A stretch of 8,510 nucleotides of DNA from Legionellales bacterium. Its GTDB lineage: Bacteria > Pseudomonadota > Gammaproteobacteria > PIVX01. The position numbers and the translations under genes were made by a program. The DNA is taken from the NCBI GenBank assembly GCA_013215905.1, contig JABSQI010000058.1:1-8510 (forward strand). The letters run 5' to 3'. Shown piece after piece: positions 1 through 7,215 of this stretch (position 1 is its first letter; each line of letters begins with the position of its first letter). Below the pieces are notes generated by a model. It was given only the letters and a program-made list of their open reading frames with translations, searched no databases and had not been told where the DNA came from.

Positions 1-1686
1 ATTGAACTTATCGGCAAATTTCGCTTAAAAAACAAACGTAATATACGTCAAATTGGCCTGCTAGTACCTCTTTACTCTGACTATGACAAATTATTTTATA
101 TTCCAATATTTGGTATGTTAGACAACCAACATTCGAAAGAGCTTAATATAGGTATTGGATTTAGAAAAATATTTAATAAAAAAACTATCCATGGGGCATA
201 TGCCTTTTTCGATTATAGGAAAACTCCAAGCAAAAATTATTTTAAACAGATAACTATAGGTTACGAATTATTCACTAAATATTTTGAAGCAAGAGCAAAT
301 ATATATTTACCGGAAAATAAATCTATCTATTCATATATCCCAATTAAAGATTCAGTTGATACGAACTATAACGGTAATATTACTAAATTTAATATTGATC
401 GTACTAACAATTTATATACTGAAAAAGCAAGTAAGGGTTTTGATACAGAATTTGGTCTTACCAAAGGCTGCTTTGGGATTTATTTAGGATATTATAGATT
501 TATCAACCAAGAAAATAATACTCATGGGCTTCGCCAAAGAGCCATGTTTCGAGTTTTGCCATGGTTAACACTTGAAGCTGAAGCAAACTATCAGAACTTT
601 AAAACTATCAATCCTTATTTCGGGCTTAAAATCAACCTTCCTTTTACTAAAAAATATAAGTCCTCTATTTACAGCAAAATGAACTACCTGCCTATTAGGG
701 ATGTTGATATTGTATCCACGAAAAAATTCACTCCCAATGTACACACCTATCACGAAAAAACAGTAAACGGATGGGCTCCAATGGTAGATAAAAATGGAAA
801 AGTTGGCAAAAACGTTTATCTAAATATGGCAGCATTAACACCAGAAATAAATGCTGGAAAAAAATATACTGATATAGGAACTATTCAAGAAAACAGTCTT
901 TTTACCCTAATGGGGGAGTTTGCAGGTGAGTATGTCTTAATAGCTCCAGGATCTAATGAATTTGATATTCTAACAAACATTAAAACTCATGTAGACGGTA
1001 ATGAAATCGTCTTAACTGATGCTAGAGCAAATTCACCATTAAATAAAACGATCCAAAAAGGATTCTGGACTAATCAAAGAGAATTAGTGGAAACTATTCA
1101 AGCAATTAATACTATAAAAGATAAATACAAAGATGAGTTTAGTAATTTATCATTTTCTAAAGAGGATGTCGATCAAGCTATTAAAGAAGGAACATATATG
1201 TCAACTATTGTTCATGCATTATTATGGGAATACAAAGACAACAATCAAGTATATGTTGCTAATTTCCGTGGCGACACTAAAAAGAAATCCAATGCAGAGA
1301 ATATTAAAAAATTAACAAAGGCTCTAGCAAACCGTTCTAATGAAAGATTCATAGTGATGAATTTATATCAAACATCTCATCATATAGGAGTTGTAGTAGA
1401 CACAGTTAAACGTGATATTATCTTTGCAGAATCAAATGGAAGAAATACTTTAACGCCAGAAGAAAAAGCTGTTCTAGATAGCCAGTTCAACGGGTATAAC
1501 TTTTCTTCTTATACCTTCGCTAAACAAAAAGAAAGATGGTCATGTGGAGCACATGCATTTATGAATATAGTAGGATTAGTAAATGGACATTTTGCTCCTG
1601 GAACTCCACAAACTAATCGTAGACATGTTGGAACCGTTCTAGAACGTATGCACTATCAAAGCTATGCTAATATGCTTTTTAGATAA
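1..1686 (+). CDS. Inverse autotransporter (intimin/invasin-like) with C-terminal clan CE cysteine enzyme (Ulp1/YopJ-like) domain; 5' partial
   Basis: The frame is open from the first base, so the start and signal peptide lie upstream; 561 residues are visible (numbered from base 1). Residues 1-240 alternate short beta-strand-like segments with turns. GAYAFFDYRK (65-74), ARANIYLPENK (97-107) and RDVDIVSTKKF (233-243) match the pattern and closing segment of inverse-autotransporter barrels, which sit in the outer membrane and export a C-terminal passenger. Residues 245-440 match nothing I know. Residues 440-530 look like a clan CE cysteine peptidase or acetyltransferase: SHHIGVVVD gives His460, FAES gives Glu477, Gln509 supplies the oxyanion position, and WSCGAHAF gives Cys515. 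Gln lies six residues before Cys, as in Ulp1 and YopJ. The inferred role is a surface-displayed or released enzyme acting on host or neighbour proteins; deubiquitinase, other protease and acetyltransferase all remain possible. The barrel call is fairly sure, the CE call good, the substrate unknown. Confidence 0.75.
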   Translation: MELIGKFRLKNKRNIRQIGLLVPLYSDYDKLFYIPIFGMLDNQHSKELNIGIGFRKIFNKKTIHGAYAFFDYRKTPSKNYFKQITIGYELFTKYFEARANIYLPENKSIYSYIPIKDSVDTNYNGNITKFNIDRTNNLYTEKASKGFDTEFGLTKGCFGIYLGYYRFINQENNTHGLRQRAMFRVLPWLTLEAEANYQNFKTINPYFGLKINLPFTKKYKSSIYSKMNYLPIRDVDIVSTKKFTPNVHTYHEKTVNGWAPMVDKNGKVGKNVYLNMAALTPEINAGKKYTDIGTIQENSLFTLMGEFAGEYVLIAPGSNEFDILTNIKTHVDGNEIVLTDARANSPLNKTIQKGFWTNQRELVETIQAINTIKDKYKDEFSNLSFSKEDVDQAIKEGTYMSTIVHALLWEYKDNNQVYVANFRGDTKKKSNAENIKKLTKALANRSNERFIVMNLYQTSHHIGVVVDTVKRDIIFAESNGRNTLTPEEKAVLDSQFNGYNFSSYTFAKQKERWSCGAHAFMNIVGLVNGHFAPGTPQTNRRHVGTVLERMHYQSYANMLFR

Positions 1687-1871
1687 AGCTAGTCAACAAA
1701 AATTGCAAACTTGATTTCTAAAGCACAGATCTTAGCAAATAAAATTAGCACTAAAGACTGCTTATTGAATCAAAGTGGCGACAAGATTTGAATTATTTCC
1801 CCTATTTGTTACATAATTTTATGATAGAAAAATCTAAAATACTTACTAAGATAGAAAAGAATTCATGCGAA

Positions 1872-2381
1872 CTAACTATTACTAAATAGTCCTCTGATAT
1901 ACTTATACGCATCAGAAAATTTATACATTATTATATCAAACCATGTTGTTTTTTTAGGTATATCAGAAAATCCTATTGCATTGGGCGTTATAGATTTTAA
2001 TATTCCTTCTGCTAAGCCTTTTTCAGTATTAGCCTTTAACATATATATCCCATCTTCACTTCTAGTAATTTGTGCTGAGATGATATTATTCACTTTTAGC
2101 TTTGATAAAATATAGGAGCTTTTATCAAATTCAAAGATAAGAACTACTTCTAAAATCTCATCTGTTTCAACATTATTAGAAAAGCTAAAATTTTCTCGAT
2201 GTTTTTCAGCAGAATTTATGTTTATTTGAATAAGTTGTTTTGTGGGATTATTATTTTTTGATATACATTGTTTATGTAATGAGAAACTTAAATCCTCATT
2301 AGTTCGATTAAATATATCAATTGCCCCACTATAGGCAGTGTTAGTAAGAATAATTAGCAAAACAAAGAAGCATCTAAGCAT
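1872..2381 (-). CDS. Small secreted protein of unknown function (169 aa, Sec signal peptide)
   Basis: Not recognised. The open frame extends upstream to an ATG at 2465, but I prefer the ATG at 2379-2381: it begins a clear Sec signal (MLRCFFVLLIILTNTAYS, likely cleaved before GAIDIF), and AAAGG lies just upstream, whereas the ATGs at 2465 and 2411 have no ribosome binding site. The mature part is about 150 aa, rich in Ile, Asn, Lys and Ser, with alternating hydrophobic residues suggesting beta structure, one cysteine in HKQC, and an aromatic/basic tail (MYKFSDAYKYIRGLFSNS) that could form an amphipathic helix. It converges with the plus-strand surface-protein gene. Its N-terminal half resembles that of the other secreted protein at 4876-5385, which has exactly the same length. 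Probably periplasmic or exported; function unknown. Confidence 0.6.
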   Translation of the reverse strand: MLRCFFVLLIILTNTAYSGAIDIFNRTNEDLSFSLHKQCISKNNNPTKQLIQININSAEKHRENFSFSNNVETDEILEVVLIFEFDKSSYILSKLKVNNIISAQITRSEDGIYMLKANTEKGLAEGILKSITPNAIGFSDIPKKTTWFDIIMYKFSDAYKYIRGLFSNS

Positions 2382-2744
2382 ATCAAAAGTACCTTTATTG
2401 GAATTTAGCATTGTAACAAAATATAATTTATCAAACAGTAACTTATATACCTTTGTGTATTGCATGGCTATTTTTTACACTTGGTGCTCAAATATAACAA
2501 TAGGGATCATACATGTTAATAAGTAATAAAAAATCATTTTGCAAAGAAAACACTCCATATATATTATGAAATATAATTATTTTAGTTAATAAATATGAAA
2601 TTCCGAATTTTTTAATTATCATGGAATTTTAGATAGCAGAAATATATTATATATAATTAATGTTAGTGAACTTACTAAAATAAATAATTTCTTGTCATTT
2701 TTGAAAAAATTAATATTTAGTATTTGAATTAAGCATTACCTCAG
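2382..2744. other. AT-rich intergenic spacer with one weak inverted repeat
   Basis: This 363-base gap separates the secreted-protein gene (to its left) from the opgB stop. It contains the alternative in-frame ATGs of the secreted protein (2411 and 2465), neither preceded by a Shine-Dalgarno sequence. An inverted repeat AAATTCC (2598-2604) / GGAATTT (2623-2629) with an 18-base AT-rich loop could form a weak hairpin; it might act in opgB termination, but no clean T-run follows the stem on the minus strand. I see no RNA gene and no coding remnant. Confidence 0.4.
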
Positions 2745-4637
2745 CTAAAATAACCTTCTCGTTTCTTTAAATACACTTTTTCCATTATAAGCTTGAGTCT
2801 TATCAAAATGTATTCTCGTAGGAATTTTTAGCATATAATTTTCTTTCCCAAACATGTTGGGTGAAAATAGACAATATCCTTGCTCTATATCATCTAGAGA
2901 CTCATTGTTATGTATTTTTTTTATTTCGCTACATTTGTCTACCCAAATAAAATCTTTGCCAATTTCTTGTGAATATTGGAACAATGTTTTTGGAAAGTAT
3001 CTATCACATTCTGGAATATATTTTAGGCTAAATCTAATATTCTGAATTTTATCATCCTTAAATTGAATAAGGGCTGGAATATCAAATTTCCCTGTATCAA
3101 TTTCCACAATTTCTTGAGATGGAATAATTAATATACTGTTACCTTCTGGATAATCCCAAAATTTTGAGAAGTCATTGTAATACCAAGAAAATAAGGTTTT
3201 TTCAAATTCAGGAAGTGTTTCTAACAAAGATAATTCATTACTTAAGAGATTCCTACCTAACCCAAATTTGTTGTACCGATACCCCATTAATCCTAGTAAT
3301 GTAGCTGAAGTATCTATTGTTGTACCAGCCTTATCAATTGAAGTATTTTGTGGCAAATTCATTTTGTTTGAATTTAGCACAATTAATAAATTTTTCCTAT
3401 TCCCTTTCTTTAAGTAATCCATAGCTGAATTATTATTAGCTAGGTGATCAGAAGCTATTATAATAATAGTATTCTTATAATAAGGCGATTTTTTTATTTT
3501 ATTAACAAATTTTGTAACAAGATAATCTGTACAGTGTACAGCATTTAAAAACGGATTTTTACCATCTTTATAGGGTTTGCAGATTTTTGATACTTCTTTT
3601 CCTGGTGGATGGGTATCTAAAGTTAAAGTAAATACTCCAAATTTTTGGTTTTGTTTAGCTAAAAACTCAACTCTCTCAAAAACCAAATCAAATAATGTCT
3701 CATCGTATAATCCCCAGGACGACAGATTATTTTGATTTGATAAATTTGATTTTAGTTCATCTAAGCCTTTAATGTAATCAAATCCATGGGTCAGATAAAA
3801 TTTGCCTTTCCCTGCAAACTTTAAAGATGCTCCCCCAATATAAGATAATGAGTAGCCATTTGCCTTCAATATATCCCCAATGCAATAAGCTTTAGGCAAA
3901 AAACGATCCATACCAGCGCCCATTGAATTACCATCACATGGTGTTGACAGTAAAATTCCACACTGGCTAGAGACCATACCTTTTATAGTACATCCAGACG
4001 CAGGATGCTGTGATAGGTTTGTAAAATCTATTCCTTCTTTAGCTAATTTAGATAATCCAGGCGTAAGATCAGGAAAAATTGTGCTATCCAGAAATGTTCT
4101 TTCTAAACTTTCTAAATATATAAAAATAATATTAGGAGAATTTTTATTTAATATCTGCCCATATTTCTGCAGGAAATAATTACTGCTAAATGATAAGCTA
4201 TTTTTTGGGCTTGTATTTTGCAAATACGATATATAATATAGATCTCTAGTGGCAGGATGTAAAATAAGGGGAAGAAAAAAAAACACATGCAAAAAATCTC
4301 TTTTTTTGTCATTACTATTTTTCTTAGCTGGGATTAATATTTTAAATACTAATAGACTCAATAATATTGCAAATATCAAAAAAGCTATTAACAATAATAT
4401 TGTATAAAAAGTTGCTTTAGTTCCAGCTCCCTCAAGACCATATTTTAAATGGAAAATAACAGATAAATCAATGCCATTATCAGTAAAACTGTCAGAAATA
4501 ATATATAATGCTGATAAAATACAAAAAATAAAAACAGAAACCGAGTCTAGAAGTCTAAATAAAGGACTTCTATTTCTGTTCTTCAAACATAACACACAGA
4601 AGATTAAAAAAACTGTATAAAGAAATATCTCAACCAT
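2745..4637 (-). CDS. opgB: OpgB/MdoB phosphoglycerol transferase I (osmoregulated periplasmic glucan modification)
   Basis: OpgB moves sn-1-phosphoglycerol from phosphatidylglycerol to periplasmic glucans; it belongs to the LtaS/alkaline-phosphatase superfamily. The 630 aa align from the first residue with remembered E. coli OpgB, including SDSFTDNGI (48-56), ESLERTF (176-182), FPDLTP (188-193), SSQCGI (223-228), SSWGLYDET (306-314), SDHLANNN (396-403) and WVDKC (565-569). Metal and catalytic candidates by LtaS analogy are Glu176, nucleophile Thr217 in CTIKG, His343 in DTHPP, and Asp397/His398. Three or four membrane helices (about 3-21, 31-48, 76-103, perhaps 116-128) anchor a periplasmic catalytic domain. 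The frame ends near KSVFKET, where E. coli OpgB (763 aa) continues for about 130 aa, so the C-terminal extension is absent. There is no clear Shine-Dalgarno sequence, but the alignment supports this ATG. No other opg genes are in the window. Confidence 0.92.
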   Translation of the reverse strand: MVEIFLYTVFLIFCVLCLKNRNRSPLFRLLDSVSVFIFCILSALYIISDSFTDNGIDLSVIFHLKYGLEGAGTKATFYTILLLIAFLIFAILLSLLVFKILIPAKKNSNDKKRDFLHVFFFLPLILHPATRDLYYISYLQNTSPKNSLSFSSNYFLQKYGQILNKNSPNIIFIYLESLERTFLDSTIFPDLTPGLSKLAKEGIDFTNLSQHPASGCTIKGMVSSQCGILLSTPCDGNSMGAGMDRFLPKAYCIGDILKANGYSLSYIGGASLKFAGKGKFYLTHGFDYIKGLDELKSNLSNQNNLSSWGLYDETLFDLVFERVEFLAKQNQKFGVFTLTLDTHPPGKEVSKICKPYKDGKNPFLNAVHCTDYLVTKFVNKIKKSPYYKNTIIIIASDHLANNNSAMDYLKKGNRKNLLIVLNSNKMNLPQNTSIDKAGTTIDTSATLLGLMGYRYNKFGLGRNLLSNELSLLETLPEFEKTLFSWYYNDFSKFWDYPEGNSILIIPSQEIVEIDTGKFDIPALIQFKDDKIQNIRFSLKYIPECDRYFPKTLFQYSQEIGKDFIWVDKCSEIKKIHNNESLDDIEQGYCLFSPNMFGKENYMLKIPTRIHFDKTQAYNGKSVFKETRRLF

Positions 4638-4723
4638 AAGTTATATAATTTTTTTGAATGCTAAGAATAACTCAATTGACGGAATTAAGCCAAAATACCT
4701 ATAAAAATGACCGATAGATTGTG

Positions 4724-4852
4724 TTAAAGATTTCCAGCCTGGATTGCAGGTTTATTTTTCTTAGCTTTGTTTAAATAGTTATAGAAAGAAGGTCTGCTGA
4801 TATTAAGGTTATCCATCCATACCCATTTATATATAGTTATGGATGGAAAATT
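4724..4852 (-). pseudogene. Helix-turn-helix peptide remnant, possibly from a transposase or recombinase
   Basis: In the gap between opgB and the second secreted protein, a minus-strand frame bounded by stops at 4853-4855 and 4724-4726 encodes 42 codons without a plausible full gene. Its core, MDNLNISRPSFYNYLNKAKK (30 residues from an internal ATG at 4814-4816 to the stop), reads like the recognition half of a helix-turn-helix: the NISRPSFYNYL segment resembles the ISRxTxYRYL motif of transposases, resolvases and phage repressors. It is too short to fold or act alone, so I read it as a scrap of a degraded mobile element. It could also be a chance open frame in AT-rich DNA; the family is not identified. 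Confidence 0.3.
4812..4847. repeat. 10-bp perfect inverted repeat (stem-loop)
   Basis: TCCATCCATA (4812-4821) pairs perfectly with TATGGATGGA (4838-4847) around a 16-base loop. It lies about 30 bases past the stop of the minus-strand secreted-protein gene, so it could stabilise that transcript's 3' end. No T-run follows the stem on the minus strand, so a standard intrinsic terminator is doubtful. It overlaps the helix-turn-helix remnant and could instead be a leftover end of that element. Confidence 0.45.
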
Positions 4853-4875
4853 TTAGTATCTAGATGATAATAATT

Positions 4876-5385
4876 CTATTCTTTTGTATGTTGATTAAAA
4901 GAATTGATATCACTTTGTATTAAAGCATCGGCATTATCTACAGACCACAAATCATTAAATTCGCTATTTCTGACACTACCTTTCATTTCATAATTTTCTT
5001 TTATAGTGATTATTTTTGCATTATTGTCTGAAGATACCCATCTCATAGTTACCGTACCAAACCTCTCATTTACATTTGGATCAGAATTATATGCTAGCAA
5101 TTTAACTTTTCTCATATAAAGCTGATTAAGACTACTAACGTGAAAACTAAACTTCACATTAACATTAGCAGAACTGTAAGGGTTAACCTCAATACTTTGT
5201 GTTTCTAATAATGTCCTGGTTACCGCGCCATAAAGCACTGTTGAATTAACTTGAGCAGTAATTTTTGTATTTGAATTATTATGAATTGTTAGTGTTTCAT
5301 AGTGCTCACAATAATTAGCATAGCTATTAAAAGAGAATGATATCAATAAAGCAACTATTGCTCTTTTAGTTAATAATTTAAACAT
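4876..5385 (-). CDS. Small secreted protein of unknown function (169 aa, Sec signal peptide)
   Basis: Not recognised. I prefer the ATG at 5383-5385 over the one at 5410-5412 because GGGGGA precedes it by four bases and it begins a textbook Sec signal: a basic start (MFKLLTKR), a hydrophobic core (AIVALLISFSF) and SYA before the likely cleavage site at NYCEHYE. The mature part is about 146 aa with repeated alternation of polar and hydrophobic residues (LTIHNNSN, QSIEVNPYSSANVNVKFSF, GTVTMRWVSS), suggesting a beta-sandwich. One cysteine remains after cleavage, near the N-terminus. The stretch NNSNTKI...ETQSIEVNPYS...KFSF parallels NRTNEDL...IQININSA...NFSF in the other 169-aa secreted protein, so the two may be diverged paralogues. 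Probably periplasmic or exported; function unknown. Confidence 0.6.
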   Translation of the reverse strand: MFKLLTKRAIVALLISFSFNSYANYCEHYETLTIHNNSNTKITAQVNSTVLYGAVTRTLLETQSIEVNPYSSANVNVKFSFHVSSLNQLYMRKVKLLAYNSDPNVNERFGTVTMRWVSSDNNAKIITIKENYEMKGSVRNSEFNDLWSVDNADALIQSDINSFNQHTKE

Positions 5386-5424
5386 TTTTCCCCCATAGAT
5401 GTGTTTTTGCATTAATCATTTAGA

Positions 5425-5430
5425 ATTATA
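5425..5430 (-). promoter_or_regulatory. Possible -10 box for the 4876-5385 gene
   Basis: On the minus strand an exact TATAAT lies about 40 bases upstream of the preferred start at 5385. No good -35 box sits 16-18 bases further upstream; TTGCTG is the nearest match but its spacing to this hexamer is about 23 bases. In DNA this AT-rich, a chance TATAAT is common, so this is only a candidate. Confidence 0.25.
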
Positions 5431-5510
5431 ATATATCATATAGACACCCTATGCAGCAATAAGCATAAAATAATAACATATGGTAAAAATTTATTGTTTT
5501 TACTGATCCT

Positions 5511-5582
5511 TCACCATATTGACTGTCCTTCTTGCTGATACTCACCCATGTCTAAAGTCAGGGGCTTTACGCCACCTTTTGG
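5511..5582 (-). mobile_element. Probable tnpB 3' end / omega-RNA remnant of an IS200/IS605 element
   Basis: Read on the minus strand, this island ends an open frame with PKGGVKPLTLDMGEYQQEGQ and then SIW and a TGA stop. The nucleotide string GCGTAAAGCCCCTGACTTTA is strongly reminiscent of the conserved 3' end of tnpB genes, where the coding sequence overlaps the structured omega-RNA (guide RNA) and the right end of IS605-type elements. An imperfect hairpin fits at 5545-5564 (CCC against GGG with a TTTA loop on the minus strand). The island is visibly less AT-rich than its flanks. Only this tail remains: the frame meets a stop at 5637-5639 and no TnpB catalytic residues are present, so it is a dead fragment. 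The identification rests on recalled motif resemblance. Confidence 0.45.
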
Positions 5583-5780
5583 TAATATATTGAATGTTAC
5601 AAAGTTAAGACTTAGTAATAAGAAATAGGCTCCTATCTAAACATTATAATTTTTCTACACCATTAATTTTTTTATAGCGATAATTGTTTGTATTTTTTCT
5701 AGGTTTTTTATCAATATTAATCTGTATTTATAATGATTGTATAACCAAATAAATATAGTTAATTTAAATAATAATTTTAT

Positions 5781-7211
5781 TTATGCACAATTAATTAATT
5801 GCTCAGTTAATTGCGAAGATATCGATCCAATGCTACCAGCACCTTGAGTTACTAAAATATCATCTGGTAAAACATACGAAAGTACATTTTTATCAAGAAT
5901 ATCTTTCTCATTCACAAGATGTGTTTTAACATTACTCTCCTTTAAAAGCATTTTATTTAGCATTTTACTATTTATATTCCTTATAGGTTTTTCTCCTGCA
6001 GAATATACATCCATTAATAATAAAACATCTACACTAGATAAAACATTTACAAAATCATCTAATAAAGCTCTTAGTCTAGAATATCTATGAGGCTGAAACA
6101 ACATTACTATTCGTTTATTTGGCCACGCACTTTTAACTGCATCAATATTTGCTGCTATTTCTACAGGATGATGCCCGTAATCATCTAGTAAAATAGCTTC
6201 ACCATCATTAATTTTAAATTTGCCTTTTATATCAAATCTTCTTTTTACTCCTTTAAATTTCTTCAACCCTGAGATGATATCCTGATCTGATACCCCGCAT
6301 TGAGATACTGCTCCAATAGCTGCCATAGCATTTAGAATATTATGTTTGCCTGGTAAATTTAGCTCAATTGATAATGATGGTTGGCCGTGTCTTAGTAAAG
6401 TAAAACTATTTTTTAAACCATCAGATTCGCAATCTACAGCGCATAAATCAGCTCTCTGACTAAACCCATAAGTTAAAGTACGACAAGGTATCTTAGACTG
6501 TAATTTTCTAATAGTACGATCTTCATAACATAAAACTGCTAAGCCATAAAAAGGTAATAACTCTAAAAAATGTAGAAATGAATTCTGTAACTTATTAAAA
6601 CTATTTTCATAGTTCTCCATATGATCTCTATCTATATTTGTAACGATAGCTGTCATTGGTTTTAGATGTAGAAAAGAAACATCACTTTCATCAGCCTCTA
6701 CAACCATATATTTTCCTTGACCTAGTCTAGCATGAGTTCCTCCATTTAATCGCCCGCCAATTACATAAGTTGGATCAAGTTTCGCCTCGGATAATATACA
6801 ACTAATTAAGCTGGTAGTTGTTGTTTTACCATGTGTACCAGAAACCGCAATACCATATCTAAATCTCATTATTTCGCCTAACATCTGTGCTCTTGATATT
6901 ATAGGTATGTGACATTTTTTTGCCGCAATTAACTCAGGGTTATTTTTGTTAATAGCGGATGAAACAACTACAACATCTGCATGGACAACATTCTCTGCTT
7001 GATGCTTATTCATAACACTAACACCTAAACTAATTAGATGTTCAACTACTTGAGAACTACTAAGATCAGAACCAGAAATATTATAGCCAAGATTACATAA
7101 AACCTCTGCTATACCACACATCCCTACTCCACCAATACCAATAAAGTGTATATTGCGAATACTACCCATTTGTTGGTAAAACAAGTCATTAATTTTAAAG
7201 TTTTCAGACAT
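5781..7211 (-). CDS. murC: UDP-N-acetylmuramate--L-alanine ligase MurC
   Basis: MurC is the cytoplasmic ATP-dependent ligase that adds L-alanine to UDP-MurNAc, the first amino acid of the peptidoglycan stem. The 476 aa are a full family length with all three domains. The Rossmann-like UDP-binding domain carries FIGIGGVGMCGIAEVL (23-38) and SGSD (46-49). The ATP-binding central domain has the P-loop SGTHGKTTT (124-132), EADESD (172-177), NIDRDHM (192-198) and GKHNILNAMA (288-297). The C-terminal domain has DDYGHHP (343-349), FQPHRYSR (372-379) and QGAGSIG (456-462). No key residue appears altered. The ATG lies four bases after the ftsW stop, with a weak AAAG upstream, so it was probably co-transcribed and translationally coupled with ftsW. 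In typical dcw clusters murG lies between these two genes and murB follows; both are missing here. Confidence 0.96.
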   Translation of the reverse strand: MSENFKINDLFYQQMGSIRNIHFIGIGGVGMCGIAEVLCNLGYNISGSDLSSSQVVEHLISLGVSVMNKHQAENVVHADVVVVSSAINKNNPELIAAKKCHIPIISRAQMLGEIMRFRYGIAVSGTHGKTTTTSLISCILSEAKLDPTYVIGGRLNGGTHARLGQGKYMVVEADESDVSFLHLKPMTAIVTNIDRDHMENYENSFNKLQNSFLHFLELLPFYGLAVLCYEDRTIRKLQSKIPCRTLTYGFSQRADLCAVDCESDGLKNSFTLLRHGQPSLSIELNLPGKHNILNAMAAIGAVSQCGVSDQDIISGLKKFKGVKRRFDIKGKFKINDGEAILLDDYGHHPVEIAANIDAVKSAWPNKRIVMLFQPHRYSRLRALLDDFVNVLSSVDVLLLMDVYSAGEKPIRNINSKMLNKMLLKESNVKTHLVNEKDILDKNVLSYVLPDDILVTQGAGSIGSISSQLTEQLINCA

Positions 7212-7215
7212 CTTT

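Larger units (their letters stand above)
5386..5780. other. Intergenic spacer with mobile-element remnant
   Basis: This roughly 395-base gap between murC (ending at 5781) and the start of the secreted protein holds the candidate promoter of the latter (5425-5430) and a GC-richer island at 5511-5582 that looks like the end of an IS200/IS605 element. The rest, especially 5640-5780, is very AT-rich with no coding remnant or convincing terminator. murB, which commonly follows murC in gammaproteobacteria, is not here. Confidence 0.4.

Noticed and set aside
1693..1791. After the surface-protein stop, the same frame continues (past a TAG) for 32 codons as a helical-looking peptide, a possible readthrough tail or decayed C-terminus.
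   Set aside because: Two stop codons separate it from the gene, it has no start or ribosome binding site, and it matches nothing I know. The CE domain is complete without it.
1770..1800. A slightly GC-richer stretch (AGTGGCGACAAGATTTGAAT) suggesting a tRNA 3' half.
   Set aside because: It lacks the TTCGANNC T-loop, a matching acceptor stem and a CCA end; no cloverleaf can be drawn.
2598..2629. Inverted repeat AAATTCC/GGAATTT as an intrinsic terminator for opgB.
   Set aside because: The stem is short and AT-rich, the loop is 18 bases, it lies over 110 bases past the stop, and no clean T-run follows on the minus strand.
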